Shown here piece by piece: positions 53,526 through 61,118 of a stretch of DNA of 61,118 nt. The DNA lies in the NCBI GenBank assembly GCA_025465465.1, contig JAODND010000068.1, positions 1-61,118 on the forward strand, read 5' to 3'. The notes below the pieces were generated by a model that did no database searches, was not told the origin of the DNA, and saw nothing but the letters and a program-made list of their open reading frames with translations. This DNA is from Frankiales bacterium (lineage in GTDB: Bacteria; Actinomycetota; Actinomycetes; Mycobacteriales; SCTD01). Within the stretch, counting starts at the first letter, position 1; each line of letters opens with the position of its first letter. A program made the translations under genes and the position numbers.

Positions 53526-53774
53526 TCACCTGAGGGCTTTGCGGAGGGCGGCCTCGTCGACCCACCAGCGGCTGTGCACGGTCCCGTCGATCAGGACCAC
53601 CGGTACGTGGTCGCTGTGCTCGGCCAGCGCCGGGTCGGCGTCGACGTCGAGCACCGTCACGGGCACCCCTGCCCGCGCGGCCAGCCGCTCGACCACCGGC
53701 TGCGCCTCCGCGCACATCGAACACCCCTGCCGGGTCACGAACGTCACGCCCGCCACCCGCCGCCGCCTCCGCAC
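53526..53774 (-). CDS. Glutaredoxin-family protein
   Basis: An 82-residue thioredoxin-fold protein with the redox pair C18-S-M-C21 (RQGCSMCAEA), cis-Pro in HVPVVLIDG, and a C-terminal helix. The DUF836/glutaredoxin-like form often precedes rex or hemA in actinobacteria. GTG at 53774. The 177-bp gap to rex holds the rex promoter, so the two are only loosely linked. Confidence 0.9.
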   Translation of the reverse strand: MRRRRRVAGVTFVTRQGCSMCAEAQPVVERLAARAGVPVTVLDVDADPALAEHSDHVPVVLIDGTVHSRWWVDEAALRKALR

Positions 53775-53789
53775 GACCTACCCCTGGGG

Positions 53790-55271
53790 TTAGGGGTTGA
53801 GCTCGCGGAGGCGGCCCTTGGACACCTTGCCGGTGGCGGAGTGGGGCAGCTCGTCGACGAACGACACGGCCGTCGGGCACTTGAAGCGGGCCAGCGACGT
53901 CGCGCAGTGGGCGATGACGTCGTCCGCCGACATCGAGGCACCGGGTTCGAGGACGATGAGCGCCTTCACGGACTCGCCGGTGTAGGGGTGCGGGATGCCC
54001 AGCACCGCCACCTCGAGCACGCCGTCGAGGGTGGCGACGACCTCCTCCACCTCGCGCGGGTAGACGTTGAAGCCGCTCACCAGGATGAGCTCGCGGCGCC
54101 GGTCCACCAGGTGCAGGTCGCCGTCGTCGTCGAGCACCGCGACGTCACCGGTCGCGAACCAGCCATCGGCATCCGGGCCGTCCGCACCGTCAGGCCAGTA
54201 GCCGCTGAACAGGTTGGCGCCGCGCACGATGATCTCGCCCGGGTCGCCCTCCTCGACGAGCGAGCCACGCTCGTCGACGAGCCGCAGCTCGACGCCCGGC
54301 ACCGGCCGCCCGATGGAGCCGGCCTTCGCGACCTCGCTCATGAGCGTCGTCGTCAGCACCGGAGCCGTCTCGGTCAGCCCGTATCCCTCGAACACGTGGT
54401 GGCCCGTCACGTCGAGCACCCGGTGCAGCACCGCCGGCGGCAGCGGTGCCGCGCCGGACAGGGCGAGCCGCACCGACGAGAAGGCGTCACCGACATCCGG
54501 CAGCATCGACCACGCGACATACATCGGTGGGGCGCCGACGACGTTCGTGACGCCGTGCCGCCGTACCAGCTCGAGGGTCTCGACCGGGTCGAACCGCTCG
54601 GTGAGCACGCCGGTGGCCCCGTGCCGGGCAACCGATCCGAGTGCCGCATTGAGGCCGAACACGTGGAACAGGGGGAGGACGAGCAGCACGATGTCGTCGC
54701 TCGCCACGACCGGCGGGTCGATCTGCGCCGCCTGCTCGAGGTTGGCCAGCAGTGCGCGGTGGGTGAGCATCGCGCCCTTGGGACGCCCGCTGGTTCCAGA
54801 CGTGTAGAGCAGCACGGCGAGGTCCTCGCCACCGCCGACCGAGGCCATCGCCGTGCGGTCCGCCAGCAGCTGCCGCCACTGCTGCGACGCGGTCACGACG
54901 ACGGTCGGCGCACTCACCAGCGAGGCCGTCGCGACCCCGGTCAGCACGATCGACGCCCCCGAGTCCGAGAGCACGTGCCCGACCTCGTCGGCGGTATAGC
55001 TCGTGTTCACGGGCAGCGCCACGCATCCCGCCCGGAGGGATCCGAAGTACGCGACCGCGAAGTCAGGGGTGTTGCCGAGGTGGATGGCCACCCGGTCACC
55101 CGGCGCGGCCCCGAGCGCCTGCAGTCCACGTGCCGCGGCCGACACCCGGGCGTCGAGCTCGGCCCAGGTCAGCGTCTCGCCGTGGAAGAGCAGCGCCGCC
55201 TTGTCCGGCGTCGCGGCGGCCGCGTCGCGCACGAGGTCCGAGAGGTTCTGAGCCGGCACGCGCCGGAGCAT
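53790..55271 (-). CDS. AMP-dependent acyl-CoA synthetase/ligase
   Basis: A 493-residue ANL-superfamily enzyme. ATP loop T157-SGTSGRPKG, FEGYGLTETAPV (A5), GWFATGDVAVLDDDGDLHLVDRRRELILVSGFNVYP (hinge) and the catalytic Lys K482 in SATGKVSKG. Full length, unlike the compact menE in this window. Probably a medium- or long-chain fatty or aromatic acid CoA ligase; the acid is not predictable. 15 bp upstream of the glutaredoxin gene on the same strand. Confidence 0.93.
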   Translation of the reverse strand: MLRRVPAQNLSDLVRDAAAATPDKAALLFHGETLTWAELDARVSAAARGLQALGAAPGDRVAIHLGNTPDFAVAYFGSLRAGCVALPVNTSYTADEVGHVLSDSGASIVLTGVATASLVSAPTVVVTASQQWRQLLADRTAMASVGGGEDLAVLLYTSGTSGRPKGAMLTHRALLANLEQAAQIDPPVVASDDIVLLVLPLFHVFGLNAALGSVARHGATGVLTERFDPVETLELVRRHGVTNVVGAPPMYVAWSMLPDVGDAFSSVRLALSGAAPLPPAVLHRVLDVTGHHVFEGYGLTETAPVLTTTLMSEVAKAGSIGRPVPGVELRLVDERGSLVEEGDPGEIIVRGANLFSGYWPDGADGPDADGWFATGDVAVLDDDGDLHLVDRRRELILVSGFNVYPREVEEVVATLDGVLEVAVLGIPHPYTGESVKALIVLEPGASMSADDVIAHCATSLARFKCPTAVSFVDELPHSATGKVSKGRLRELNP

Positions 55272-55282
55272 GCCACAGGCAA

Positions 55283-57595
55283 CTAGGGAGGCGGGGCGCT
55301 CTGCGAGGGCGTCGGTCCCGGGGGAAGGATCACCGGCGGCCTCGTGGTGGGGACGGTGCTCGGCTTGGGCGACGACGTGCGGCTCGGCTGCGCCGAGGGG
55401 GTACGACGGGTGCTCGGCACCGCCGACGGCGTCCCCGCGATCACGGGATGCCGCCGGGTGGGCGCAGGTGCAGGGGTCAGCGAGGGCAGCACGCCGGCGT
55501 TCTTGAGCTCCCTGTCGTGCTTGATCTGCGCGAACAGCTGCACCGCCCGCGTGAAGATCCTGGCGGGCAGCGTGCCGCCGAAGATCTGGCCCCGCACCCC
55601 ACCCAGGTCGTGCATCCCGCCGCAGGTGCCGTTGACGTGCTTGCCGGTGCCGAGGTTGCAGGTCGTGTATTCGTTGCCCATCCAGCTGGAGATGCAGATC
55701 CGCTCCGAGGGGACGCAGCCGGTGAACCAGGCGTCCGTCGAGTTGTTCGTGGTGCCGGTCTTGCCGAAGACCGGCACGCCCGCCGCCTGCACGGAGGTCG
55801 CCGTGCCGTAGTCCACGACGCTGGTCAGTGCCTTCACGACGTCGGCCGCCACACCCTTGCTGACCACCCGGTAGACGCCGGTCGGCTTGTGGTCGAACAG
55901 CACCTGTCCCTGGCTGGTGCCGGACGCCCCCGTCCGCACCTCGGTGAACGACATCGGCGACACGTGCCGGCCACCGTTGGCCATCGTGGCGTAGCCGACG
56001 GCCTCCCCCAGCGGCGTGACGTCGACGCCGCCGCCGATGCCGAACGGCAGGAAGTGCGACGGCGGGCAGTAGCCGTTCTTGCAGGGACCCTCGAGCGTCC
56101 CGAGCGGCGCCAGCCCGGCCCGCTCCGCGAGCGTGGCGACCTTCGTGCGGCCGACCTTGTTCGCCAGCGGGAGGTAGACGGTGTTGATGGAGTTCGCGAG
56201 CGCATTGCGCAGCGTGTAGGAGCGCCCACCCTCGCCGTCGCCGGCGTTGTGGAAGGTGAAGCTGCCGCCCTTGCAGGCGCAGCGCAGAGTGAGAGTCACC
56301 GGGCCAGGCTCGGTGTCGTCCAGGCTCATCCCCTCGCTGAGCGCCGTCGCGAGGGTGAACGTCTTGATGGTCGAGCCGCTCGACCGGGACGCGTTCGTGG
56401 CCAGGTTGAACCCGTGCGGCTGGTAGCCGTTGGTCGGCTCGTTGATGACCTTCCCGTCCTTCGTCACGGGCGGCACCCGCCGCAGCGTGGCCATCGCCTT
56501 GACCGCACCGGTCTGGTAGTCGACGGCGACCAGCGCTGCCTGCGGGTCGGTCGCGTTTGGCAGCACCTCCTTGAGCGCCTGCTGGAAGGCCATCTGCAGG
56601 TCGAGGTTCAGGGTCGTCTTCACCCGCAGCCCGCCGCGGAAGAAGGTGTCCTCGTCATAGCTGGGGTCGGCCTTGATCTTCGGCACCACGTAGTCGGTGA
56701 ACTCCGGCGCCAAGTTCGGCGGCTCCGGCGGCGAGATCCGCAGCGGGTGCACGTCGCGCTTGAGTGCGCGGGTCGCCTCCTCCGCCGTCGTGTAGTTGTT
56801 CGCGACCATCCGGTTCAGCGTGTAGATCTGCCTGACCTGGGCCTGCTTGAAGTCCTTGACCGGGTTCCACGCCGAGGGCGCCGGGGCGATGCCGGCCAGC
56901 ATCGACGCCCGGGCCAGCGCGAGGTTCGTGTCGTGGTGGTCGTTGGCCGCCTTGTTCCAGGCGAGGTCCTTGATGCCGACGCCGAAGTAGTACTTCGAGG
57001 CGGCCTGCACGCCGTAGAGCCCGTTGCCGAGGTACAGGGCGTTGAGGTAGTCGGTGAGGATCTCCTGCTTCGACAGCTTCTGCTCCAGCCGGTACGCCAG
57101 CACCGCCTCCCGCACCTTGCGCAGCACGTTGCGGTCGCGACCGACGTAGGCGTTCTTCACGTACTGCTGCGTGAGGGTCGAGCCGCCCTGCGTGTTGCCG
57201 CCGGTCACGTCGCGCAACAGCGCGCGCAGGGTGGCCTGGAGGTCCACCCCGTTGTGCTTGAGGAAGCGCTCGTCCTCGGCGCTGATGATCGCGAACCGCA
57301 TGACGTCGGGGATGTCGGCGGCCTTCACCTCCTCGCGCTTCTCCGGGGGCGCGATCGTGGCGATCTGGCGACCGTCGTCGGCCAGCAGGATCGCGTTGGC
57401 CGGCGGCGGCGCCACCGCGAGATTGATCGGTGCGGCCAGCAGCCCGCCGATGAAGGTGCCCACCCCGACGACGAGGGCCAGCACCCCGACGAGCACCGTG
57501 CGGGCGACGAGCCGGGTACGCCGGCGGCGCCGGCGGCGCTTCGCCGCGTACTGACGTGCGCGCGGCGACCGTGGCGCTGGACCGCTGGCGACCAT
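55283..57595 (-). CDS. Class A penicillin-binding protein
   Basis: A 770-residue bifunctional peptidoglycan synthase. A short Arg-rich cytoplasmic tail (19-29) and one membrane helix (32-54) precede the glycosyltransferase domain, with catalytic E107 in SAEDERF and GGSTLTQQYVKN; the transpeptidase has S408-T-I-K411, S469-I-N471 and K612-T-G614. The C-terminal about 70 residues are Pro/Ser/Thr-rich (PAPAPTRRHP...), an extracytoplasmic tail without PASTA repeats. ATG at 57595; diverges from the sigma factor gene. Confidence 0.95.
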   Translation of the reverse strand: MVASGPAPRSPRARQYAAKRRRRRRRTRLVARTVLVGVLALVVGVGTFIGGLLAAPINLAVAPPPANAILLADDGRQIATIAPPEKREEVKAADIPDVMRFAIISAEDERFLKHNGVDLQATLRALLRDVTGGNTQGGSTLTQQYVKNAYVGRDRNVLRKVREAVLAYRLEQKLSKQEILTDYLNALYLGNGLYGVQAASKYYFGVGIKDLAWNKAANDHHDTNLALARASMLAGIAPAPSAWNPVKDFKQAQVRQIYTLNRMVANNYTTAEEATRALKRDVHPLRISPPEPPNLAPEFTDYVVPKIKADPSYDEDTFFRGGLRVKTTLNLDLQMAFQQALKEVLPNATDPQAALVAVDYQTGAVKAMATLRRVPPVTKDGKVINEPTNGYQPHGFNLATNASRSSGSTIKTFTLATALSEGMSLDDTEPGPVTLTLRCACKGGSFTFHNAGDGEGGRSYTLRNALANSINTVYLPLANKVGRTKVATLAERAGLAPLGTLEGPCKNGYCPPSHFLPFGIGGGVDVTPLGEAVGYATMANGGRHVSPMSFTEVRTGASGTSQGQVLFDHKPTGVYRVVSKGVAADVVKALTSVVDYGTATSVQAAGVPVFGKTGTTNNSTDAWFTGCVPSERICISSWMGNEYTTCNLGTGKHVNGTCGGMHDLGGVRGQIFGGTLPARIFTRAVQLFAQIKHDRELKNAGVLPSLTPAPAPTRRHPVIAGTPSAVPSTRRTPSAQPSRTSSPKPSTVPTTRPPVILPPGPTPSQSAPPP

Positions 57596-57733
57596 GAGGG
57601 CAGGGTACGTGCTTCGAGGGGGCTCGATGAGAGTCCATTCAGGACCGGCCGGCGGGGTGCCGATGCAGTGGTGTCGGCGGGATGACGTGATGGCGGCCGG
57701 CGGGCTCTACCATGGTCGGATCACGCCATCGGG

Positions 57734-57745
57734 ACGCGATCGCGT
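57734..57745. promoter_or_regulatory. Palindrome between the PBP and sigma factor genes
   Basis: ACGCGATCGCGT, a perfect 12-bp palindrome, 93 bp upstream of the sigma factor start in a 243-bp divergent intergenic region that otherwise shows no clear coding sequence. It could be an operator, though CG-rich palindromes also arise by chance at this GC content. Confidence 0.35.
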
Positions 57746-57838
57746 GGGACGGAGCACGATGCGGGTGACACGGCAGTGCCACGCGGGTACAGCTGGGGGC
57801 CTCACGGCCACGGCCACCTGCGCTACTGGAGTGCGCCC

Positions 57839-58633
57839 ATGAGCCGTCGAAGCCCCCACGCCGGCCTGTCGCTGCTGCGCGCCGCCGTCGCCGACGCGCG
57901 CCGCGAGCAGCTGCAGCGCACTGCCCGCGCGGCAGTCATCGGCTACGACCCGTTCGATCGGGCGGCCGCCCACCACGCGGTTGCCTCCACGGCTCGGGTG
58001 CCCGCCGTCGTACCCGCCCCTGCTGCCGCCGAGCACGACGAGGAGCTCGCCGCCCCTGAGGGCGAGACCGCCGTCGCCATCCGGCTCGTCGAGCGGGCCC
58101 AGGCGGGGGACGCGGACGCGTTCGGCGAGCTCTACGACCGCTACGTCGACCAGGTCTACCGCTACATCGCCTACCGGGTCGGGTCCTTGCAGCTGGCCGA
58201 GGACCTCACGTCCGAGACCTTCCTGCGCGCGCTGCGCAGGATCGGGTCGTTCACCTGGCAGGGGCGTGACGTCGGCGCGTGGTTCGTGACCATTGCCCGC
58301 AACCTGATCGCCGACCACTACAAGAGCGGCCGCTACCGCCTCGAGCTCACCACCGACGACGTGAGCGAGTCGGCGGGGTCGGCCGGGAAGGCGCCGACGA
58401 TCTCCGGCCCGGAGGCCGAGGTCCTCGAGGCGATGCAGAACAAGGTGCTGCTCGAGGCGATCAAGAAGCTCAACGCCGAGCAGCAGGAGTGCATCGTCCT
58501 TCGGTTCCTGCAGAGCCTGTCGGTCAGCGAGACGGCGCAGATCATGGGCAAGAACGAGGGTGCGATCAAGGCCCTGCAGTACCGCGCGATCCGGACACTC
58601 GGGCGGCTCCTCCCTGAGGGCGTCGAGCTTTGA
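57839..58633 (+). CDS. BldN-like ECF sigma factor
   Basis: A 264-residue ECF sigma factor with a long N-terminal extension (about 1-80). Region 2 is RAQAGDADAFGELYDRYVDQVYRYIAYRVGSLQLAEDLTSETFLRALRRI; region 4 is LNAEQQECIVLRFLQSLSVSETAQIMGKNEGAIKALQYRAIRTLGRLL. The N-terminal extension and the following RsbN-like gene are the pattern of BldN/AdsA, which in streptomycetes drives genes for hydrophobic surface proteins. ATG at 57839 with a TGGAG 9 nt upstream; an upstream frame to 57776 is less likely. The extension could be processed, as BldN is. Confidence 0.88.
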   Translation: MSRRSPHAGLSLLRAAVADARREQLQRTARAAVIGYDPFDRAAAHHAVASTARVPAVVPAPAAAEHDEELAAPEGETAVAIRLVERAQAGDADAFGELYDRYVDQVYRYIAYRVGSLQLAEDLTSETFLRALRRIGSFTWQGRDVGAWFVTIARNLIADHYKSGRYRLELTTDDVSESAGSAGKAPTISGPEAEVLEAMQNKVLLEAIKKLNAEQQECIVLRFLQSLSVSETAQIMGKNEGAIKALQYRAIRTLGRLLPEGVEL

Positions 58634-58745
58634 TGCGCCAAGCGGGTTATTTCGGGCAGCGGCCCGTCACTCCCGTGGGGTCTGTCTCGTTGCTGTATCT
58701 GGGCGACACCCAGGCCGCCCGGTTGACCGTGGAAGGAGCCTGGTC

Positions 58746-59984
58746 ATGAACCCGCTGGGCACCCGCGCTCGCGCCGAGGAGCTGGCCGCGCTGCTCGACG
58801 GCGCCGTTGCCGGGCCCGGCACGTTCACCGTCTCCTGTGCCGGCCTCGCGACCCGGCTCCGGACGCTCGCCCCGGTGCTCGATGCCCGGGCCGTCCCGCG
58901 CGCCGACTTCCGCGCCGCCCTCCGGCAGCGCCTCGTCGCCGTGGCCTCCGTCCAGGCTGCCGCGCCGGTGCCGTACGCCGAGCCGCTCTCCCGCCCGAAG
59001 ACCCTCGAGTCCGCCGTCGCGTGGTCCCAGTCGCGCAAGGCACAGCGGCGCATCGGCGTGACCGCCGGCGCGATGGCGTCGGTCGTGGCGCTGACCGGTG
59101 TCGGCGTCGCTGCCACCCGCTCGTTGCCGGGTCAGCCGTTCTATGGCATCAAGCGCGCGGGTGAGGGCATCCAGCTCGACCTCGCCAGCGGCGACACCGC
59201 CAAGGGCACCAAGCACCTCGAGTTCGCCGCGACCAGGCTGCGCGAGGTCAAGGCTCTCGCGCACCACGACGGCTCGCTGTCACTCGGCGCGCCCGGCCAC
59301 CCGACGGCCGCGGGTCTGGCCTTCGGTGGGTCGGCCGACTCCCGGATCGCCGCGACCCTCAAGGACTTCGACAGCGAGACCCGGGCGGGCACCCAGCTGC
59401 TGACCAAGGTCTACGACAAGACCGGCAAGCCGGCGCCGCTGCGCATCATCACCAGCTTCACCAGGGAGCAGTCGTCACGGCTGTCGGCCCTGCTTCCCGC
59501 GCTCCCTGCCGCGGTCGTGCCGCAGGCGCAGACCTCCCTCGACCTCGTGACCAAGGTCGGCTCGGACGCGACCAACCTGCTGGCCCTCGGCACCTGCAGC
59601 GGATCGTGCTACCCGGGCAACGCCGGACCGCAGCTGCCCACGCAGCCCGCCCCGGCGCCCGGCGCCACCGCCAGCGCGAGCCAGCCGGCCGACAACAACG
59701 GCGTCCCGGACTGCGGCTGCGGCCAGCCGGCCCCGAGCCCGCAGCCGACGACCGCACCTGCGCCGGCACCGCAGCCGACGGACTCCTCCGCGCCGGCGCC
59801 GACGGCGAGTCCTGCTCCCCAGCCGACCGCCTCGCCCAGCCCGTCGCCGACGCTGCTGCCGGTCCCGCTGCCCTCCCTGCCGGTCCCGGTGCCGACGCTC
59901 CCTGCGCCGCTGCCGACCCTGCCGGTCTCGCCGACGCTCCCTGCCGTCCTGGCCTCCGCCCTGCCGGGCCTCCCCAAGAGCTGA
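58746..59984 (+). CDS. RsbN-like (DUF5667) membrane protein, probable anti-sigma factor
   Basis: A 412-residue single-pass protein: cytoplasmic N-terminal domain (1-100), helix 103-124 (IGVTAGAMASVVALTGVGVAA), then LPGQPFYGIKRAGEGIQL, the DUF5667 signature, and an extracytoplasmic helical domain to about 275. The rest is a Pro/Ala/Ser/Thr-rich tail with two Cys patches (CSGSC and CGCG). In Streptomyces RsbN binds BldN through the N-terminal domain. ATG at 58746 with AAGGAG at 58733-58738. It lies 112 bp after the sigma gene on the same strand, which supports a sigma/anti-sigma pair; direct evidence is absent. Confidence 0.83.
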   Translation: MNPLGTRARAEELAALLDGAVAGPGTFTVSCAGLATRLRTLAPVLDARAVPRADFRAALRQRLVAVASVQAAAPVPYAEPLSRPKTLESAVAWSQSRKAQRRIGVTAGAMASVVALTGVGVAATRSLPGQPFYGIKRAGEGIQLDLASGDTAKGTKHLEFAATRLREVKALAHHDGSLSLGAPGHPTAAGLAFGGSADSRIAATLKDFDSETRAGTQLLTKVYDKTGKPAPLRIITSFTREQSSRLSALLPALPAAVVPQAQTSLDLVTKVGSDATNLLALGTCSGSCYPGNAGPQLPTQPAPAPGATASASQPADNNGVPDCGCGQPAPSPQPTTAPAPAPQPTDSSAPAPTASPAPQPTASPSPSPTLLPVPLPSLPVPVPTLPAPLPTLPVSPTLPAVLASALPGLPKS

Positions 59985-60281
59985 GCTCCACCAGCTCGTC
60001 ACACCCCGCCCACGCCGTCGGGCCAGGGCTTGGGGTGGGACACGCAGCGGTGGTCGCACGGTCACGCTGGGCAAGGAAAGTTCCCAGGAACGGGTCGGGA
60101 TGTCCGGTTTTCGCCAGAATGACGGAAAAATTTCTGTGTGCTGAGCGTCACCTGAACCACTGAGCGTCGTTGAGGGGTTCAAGACGGCACGCCCCGGTCC
60201 GAAAAGCCCGGTTCAAGCGAAACGTCCGTAATGCCGAAGTCGCTTCCACGCCAGCAAGATCATTTGACCAAGGGGACTTAC
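59985..60281 (+). promoter_or_regulatory. Upstream region of the partial exported-protein gene
   Basis: 297 bp without a credible gene. GGTTCAAG occurs at 60176-60183 and 60210-60217 (34-bp spacing) and TGAACC, its inverse core, at 60153-60158. AAGGGG lies about 9 nt before the ATG at 60282. No clear terminator follows the RsbN-like gene. Confidence 0.35.
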
Positions 60282-61118
60282 ATGACCAGCAACGGACGGG
60301 CCGCACGGCTGACCGCCCTGGCCCTCGCCACCGGCACGCTCGTCGCTGCCGGTGCCGGCAGCGCTGCCGCCGCCACAAGCGGGACCAAGCTCACCAACCA
60401 GATCCAGGGCCTCGGCAACGGCGCGGTCGTGCACCTGCACGTCGCCCTGCCCGTCGCGCTTCCGGGCGTCGGCCAGATCATCGACCAGTACATCTCCACG
60501 ACCGACGGCACCGTCACGACGGTCACCAACCTCGGTGCGAAGTCGGTCGGCACCATCGGCAAGGGCCAGGTGCCGATCATCTCCGACCTGCTCGCCGGCC
60601 AGGCGGTCTCCGACCTCGCGGGCAAGCACAGCGACTCGGTCGCGCTGGTCGACCAGGACAACCTCGCGGGTCTCGGCCTGACGCTGAAGGCCCTCGTCGC
60701 CAAGAGCAACGTCAAGGCCCCCAACCTCAATGGCGTCGTCTCCCACTCGGAGAGCACCGTCGCGTCCGTCAAGCTCGGCACCCTCACGCTGCCCGCGCTG
60801 TCGAAGACCACCGACACCGTGCAGTCGACCCTCGGCACCGTCCTCGGCACCGTCGACACCACGACCAACACGGCGACTGACACGATCGCCGGTGTCGTGA
60901 AGACCGCGACCGCCACCCTGGACGCGGCCACCAACAACGCCAGCGCGCCGGTCTCCGACACGGTCAAGACCGCCGTGGCCACGGTGAAGACGCAGCTCGA
61001 CACCCTCATCGCCACGATCCAGTCGGCCATCAACGGCCTGACCGCCGGCACCGGGCTCATCGACCTGGGCATCATGAAGTCCTCGCAGACGATCACCCGG
61101 CAGGGCATGGCCGTCACC
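60282..61118 (+). CDS. Exported Thr/Val-rich protein, 3' end missing
   Basis: A frame of 279 codons open to the window end. Signal peptide: basic start, LTALALATGTLVAAGAGSAAAA with cleavage near residue 31. The mature part has a beta-rich stretch (VVHLHVALPVALPGVGQIIDQ) and a region of Thr/Ala-rich helices with 7-residue-like periodicity (TDTVQSTLGTVLGTVDTTTN). No family recognised. ATG chosen for the downstream signal peptide. It lies after the BldN/RsbN-like pair and may be a surface protein under that sigma factor; this is conjecture. Confidence 0.72.
   Translation, partial: MTSNGRAARLTALALATGTLVAAGAGSAAAATSGTKLTNQIQGLGNGAVVHLHVALPVALPGVGQIIDQYISTTDGTVTTVTNLGAKSVGTIGKGQVPIISDLLAGQAVSDLAGKHSDSVALVDQDNLAGLGLTLKALVAKSNVKAPNLNGVVSHSESTVASVKLGTLTLPALSKTTDTVQSTLGTVLGTVDTTTNTATDTIAGVVKTATATLDAATNNASAPVSDTVKTAVATVKTQLDTLIATIQSAINGLTAGTGLIDLGIMKSSQTITRQGMAVT

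Noticed and set aside
55130..57685. An 851-codon plus-strand frame
   Set aside because: Antisense to the class A PBP, whose catalytic motifs are all present. No domain is seen in the antisense product.
57624..57842. 82-codon plus-strand frame upstream of the sigma factor
   Set aside because: No ribosome-binding site, no recognisable domain, and it overlaps the likely promoter region.

Overview
The window is high-GC DNA with GTG/ATG starts, four-base stop/start overlaps and actinobacterial gene orders (rex-hemA-hemC-hemD-hemB; men genes beside nuoA-N; hemL-to-ccsB; BldC and BldN/RsbN-type regulators). It is chromosomal sequence from an actinomycete (Actinomycetota). The family cannot be fixed from sequence alone. 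No insertion sequence, prophage or CRISPR array was seen.

1-7.1 kb, envelope polysaccharide region: the 3' end of a GH16 glycan hydrolase, a convergent GH16 paralogue preceded by what reads as a class-I cyclic-di-GMP (GEMM) riboswitch, rpmG with tRNA-Met and tRNA-Thr, a LamG-type lipoprotein, and a three-gene membrane operon ending in a MOP-family polysaccharide flippase. tRNA-Tyr, a YajQ-family protein and HtpX follow.

8.7-27.4 kb, complex I block, all on the minus strand: a geranylgeranyl-reductase-family gene, the complete nuoA-nuoN set, a trans-polyprenyl diphosphate synthase, then an unusual trio resembling NuoB, NuoC and NuoI. A near-perfect Rex operator lies in front of the block.

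27.5-35.8 kb, menaquinone synthesis: menG, menF, menD, menC, menB, menE and menA, with a frameshifted flavodoxin-type gene between menG and menF. menC and menB diverge from abutting start codons.

35.8-40.6 kb, mixed genes: a long inverted repeat, a soluble NfeD-like/SPFH pair, a family A DNA polymerase, a small membrane protein, an Lrp/AsnC regulator, a 42-residue basic protein, a BldC-like regulator and a PLD N-terminal-type membrane protein.

40.6-53.4 kb, heme and cytochrome c: hemL, histidine phosphatase, GNAT, TlpA/ResA, CcdA, ResB and CcsB run as one minus-strand unit. Upstream are a secreted Thr/Ala-repeat protein and rex-hemA-hemC-hemD-hemB, with a Rex operator at the rex promoter.

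53.5-61.1 kb: a glutaredoxin-like protein, an AMP-dependent ligase, a class A PBP, a BldN-like ECF sigma factor with an RsbN-like membrane partner, and a partial exported protein.

Taken together, the window encodes much of an aerobic electron-transport chain: NADH dehydrogenase, menaquinone with its tail and tail reduction, heme, and cytochrome c assembly. The NADH/NAD+-sensing repressor Rex is encoded here, and its predicted sites front both the heme and the complex I units.
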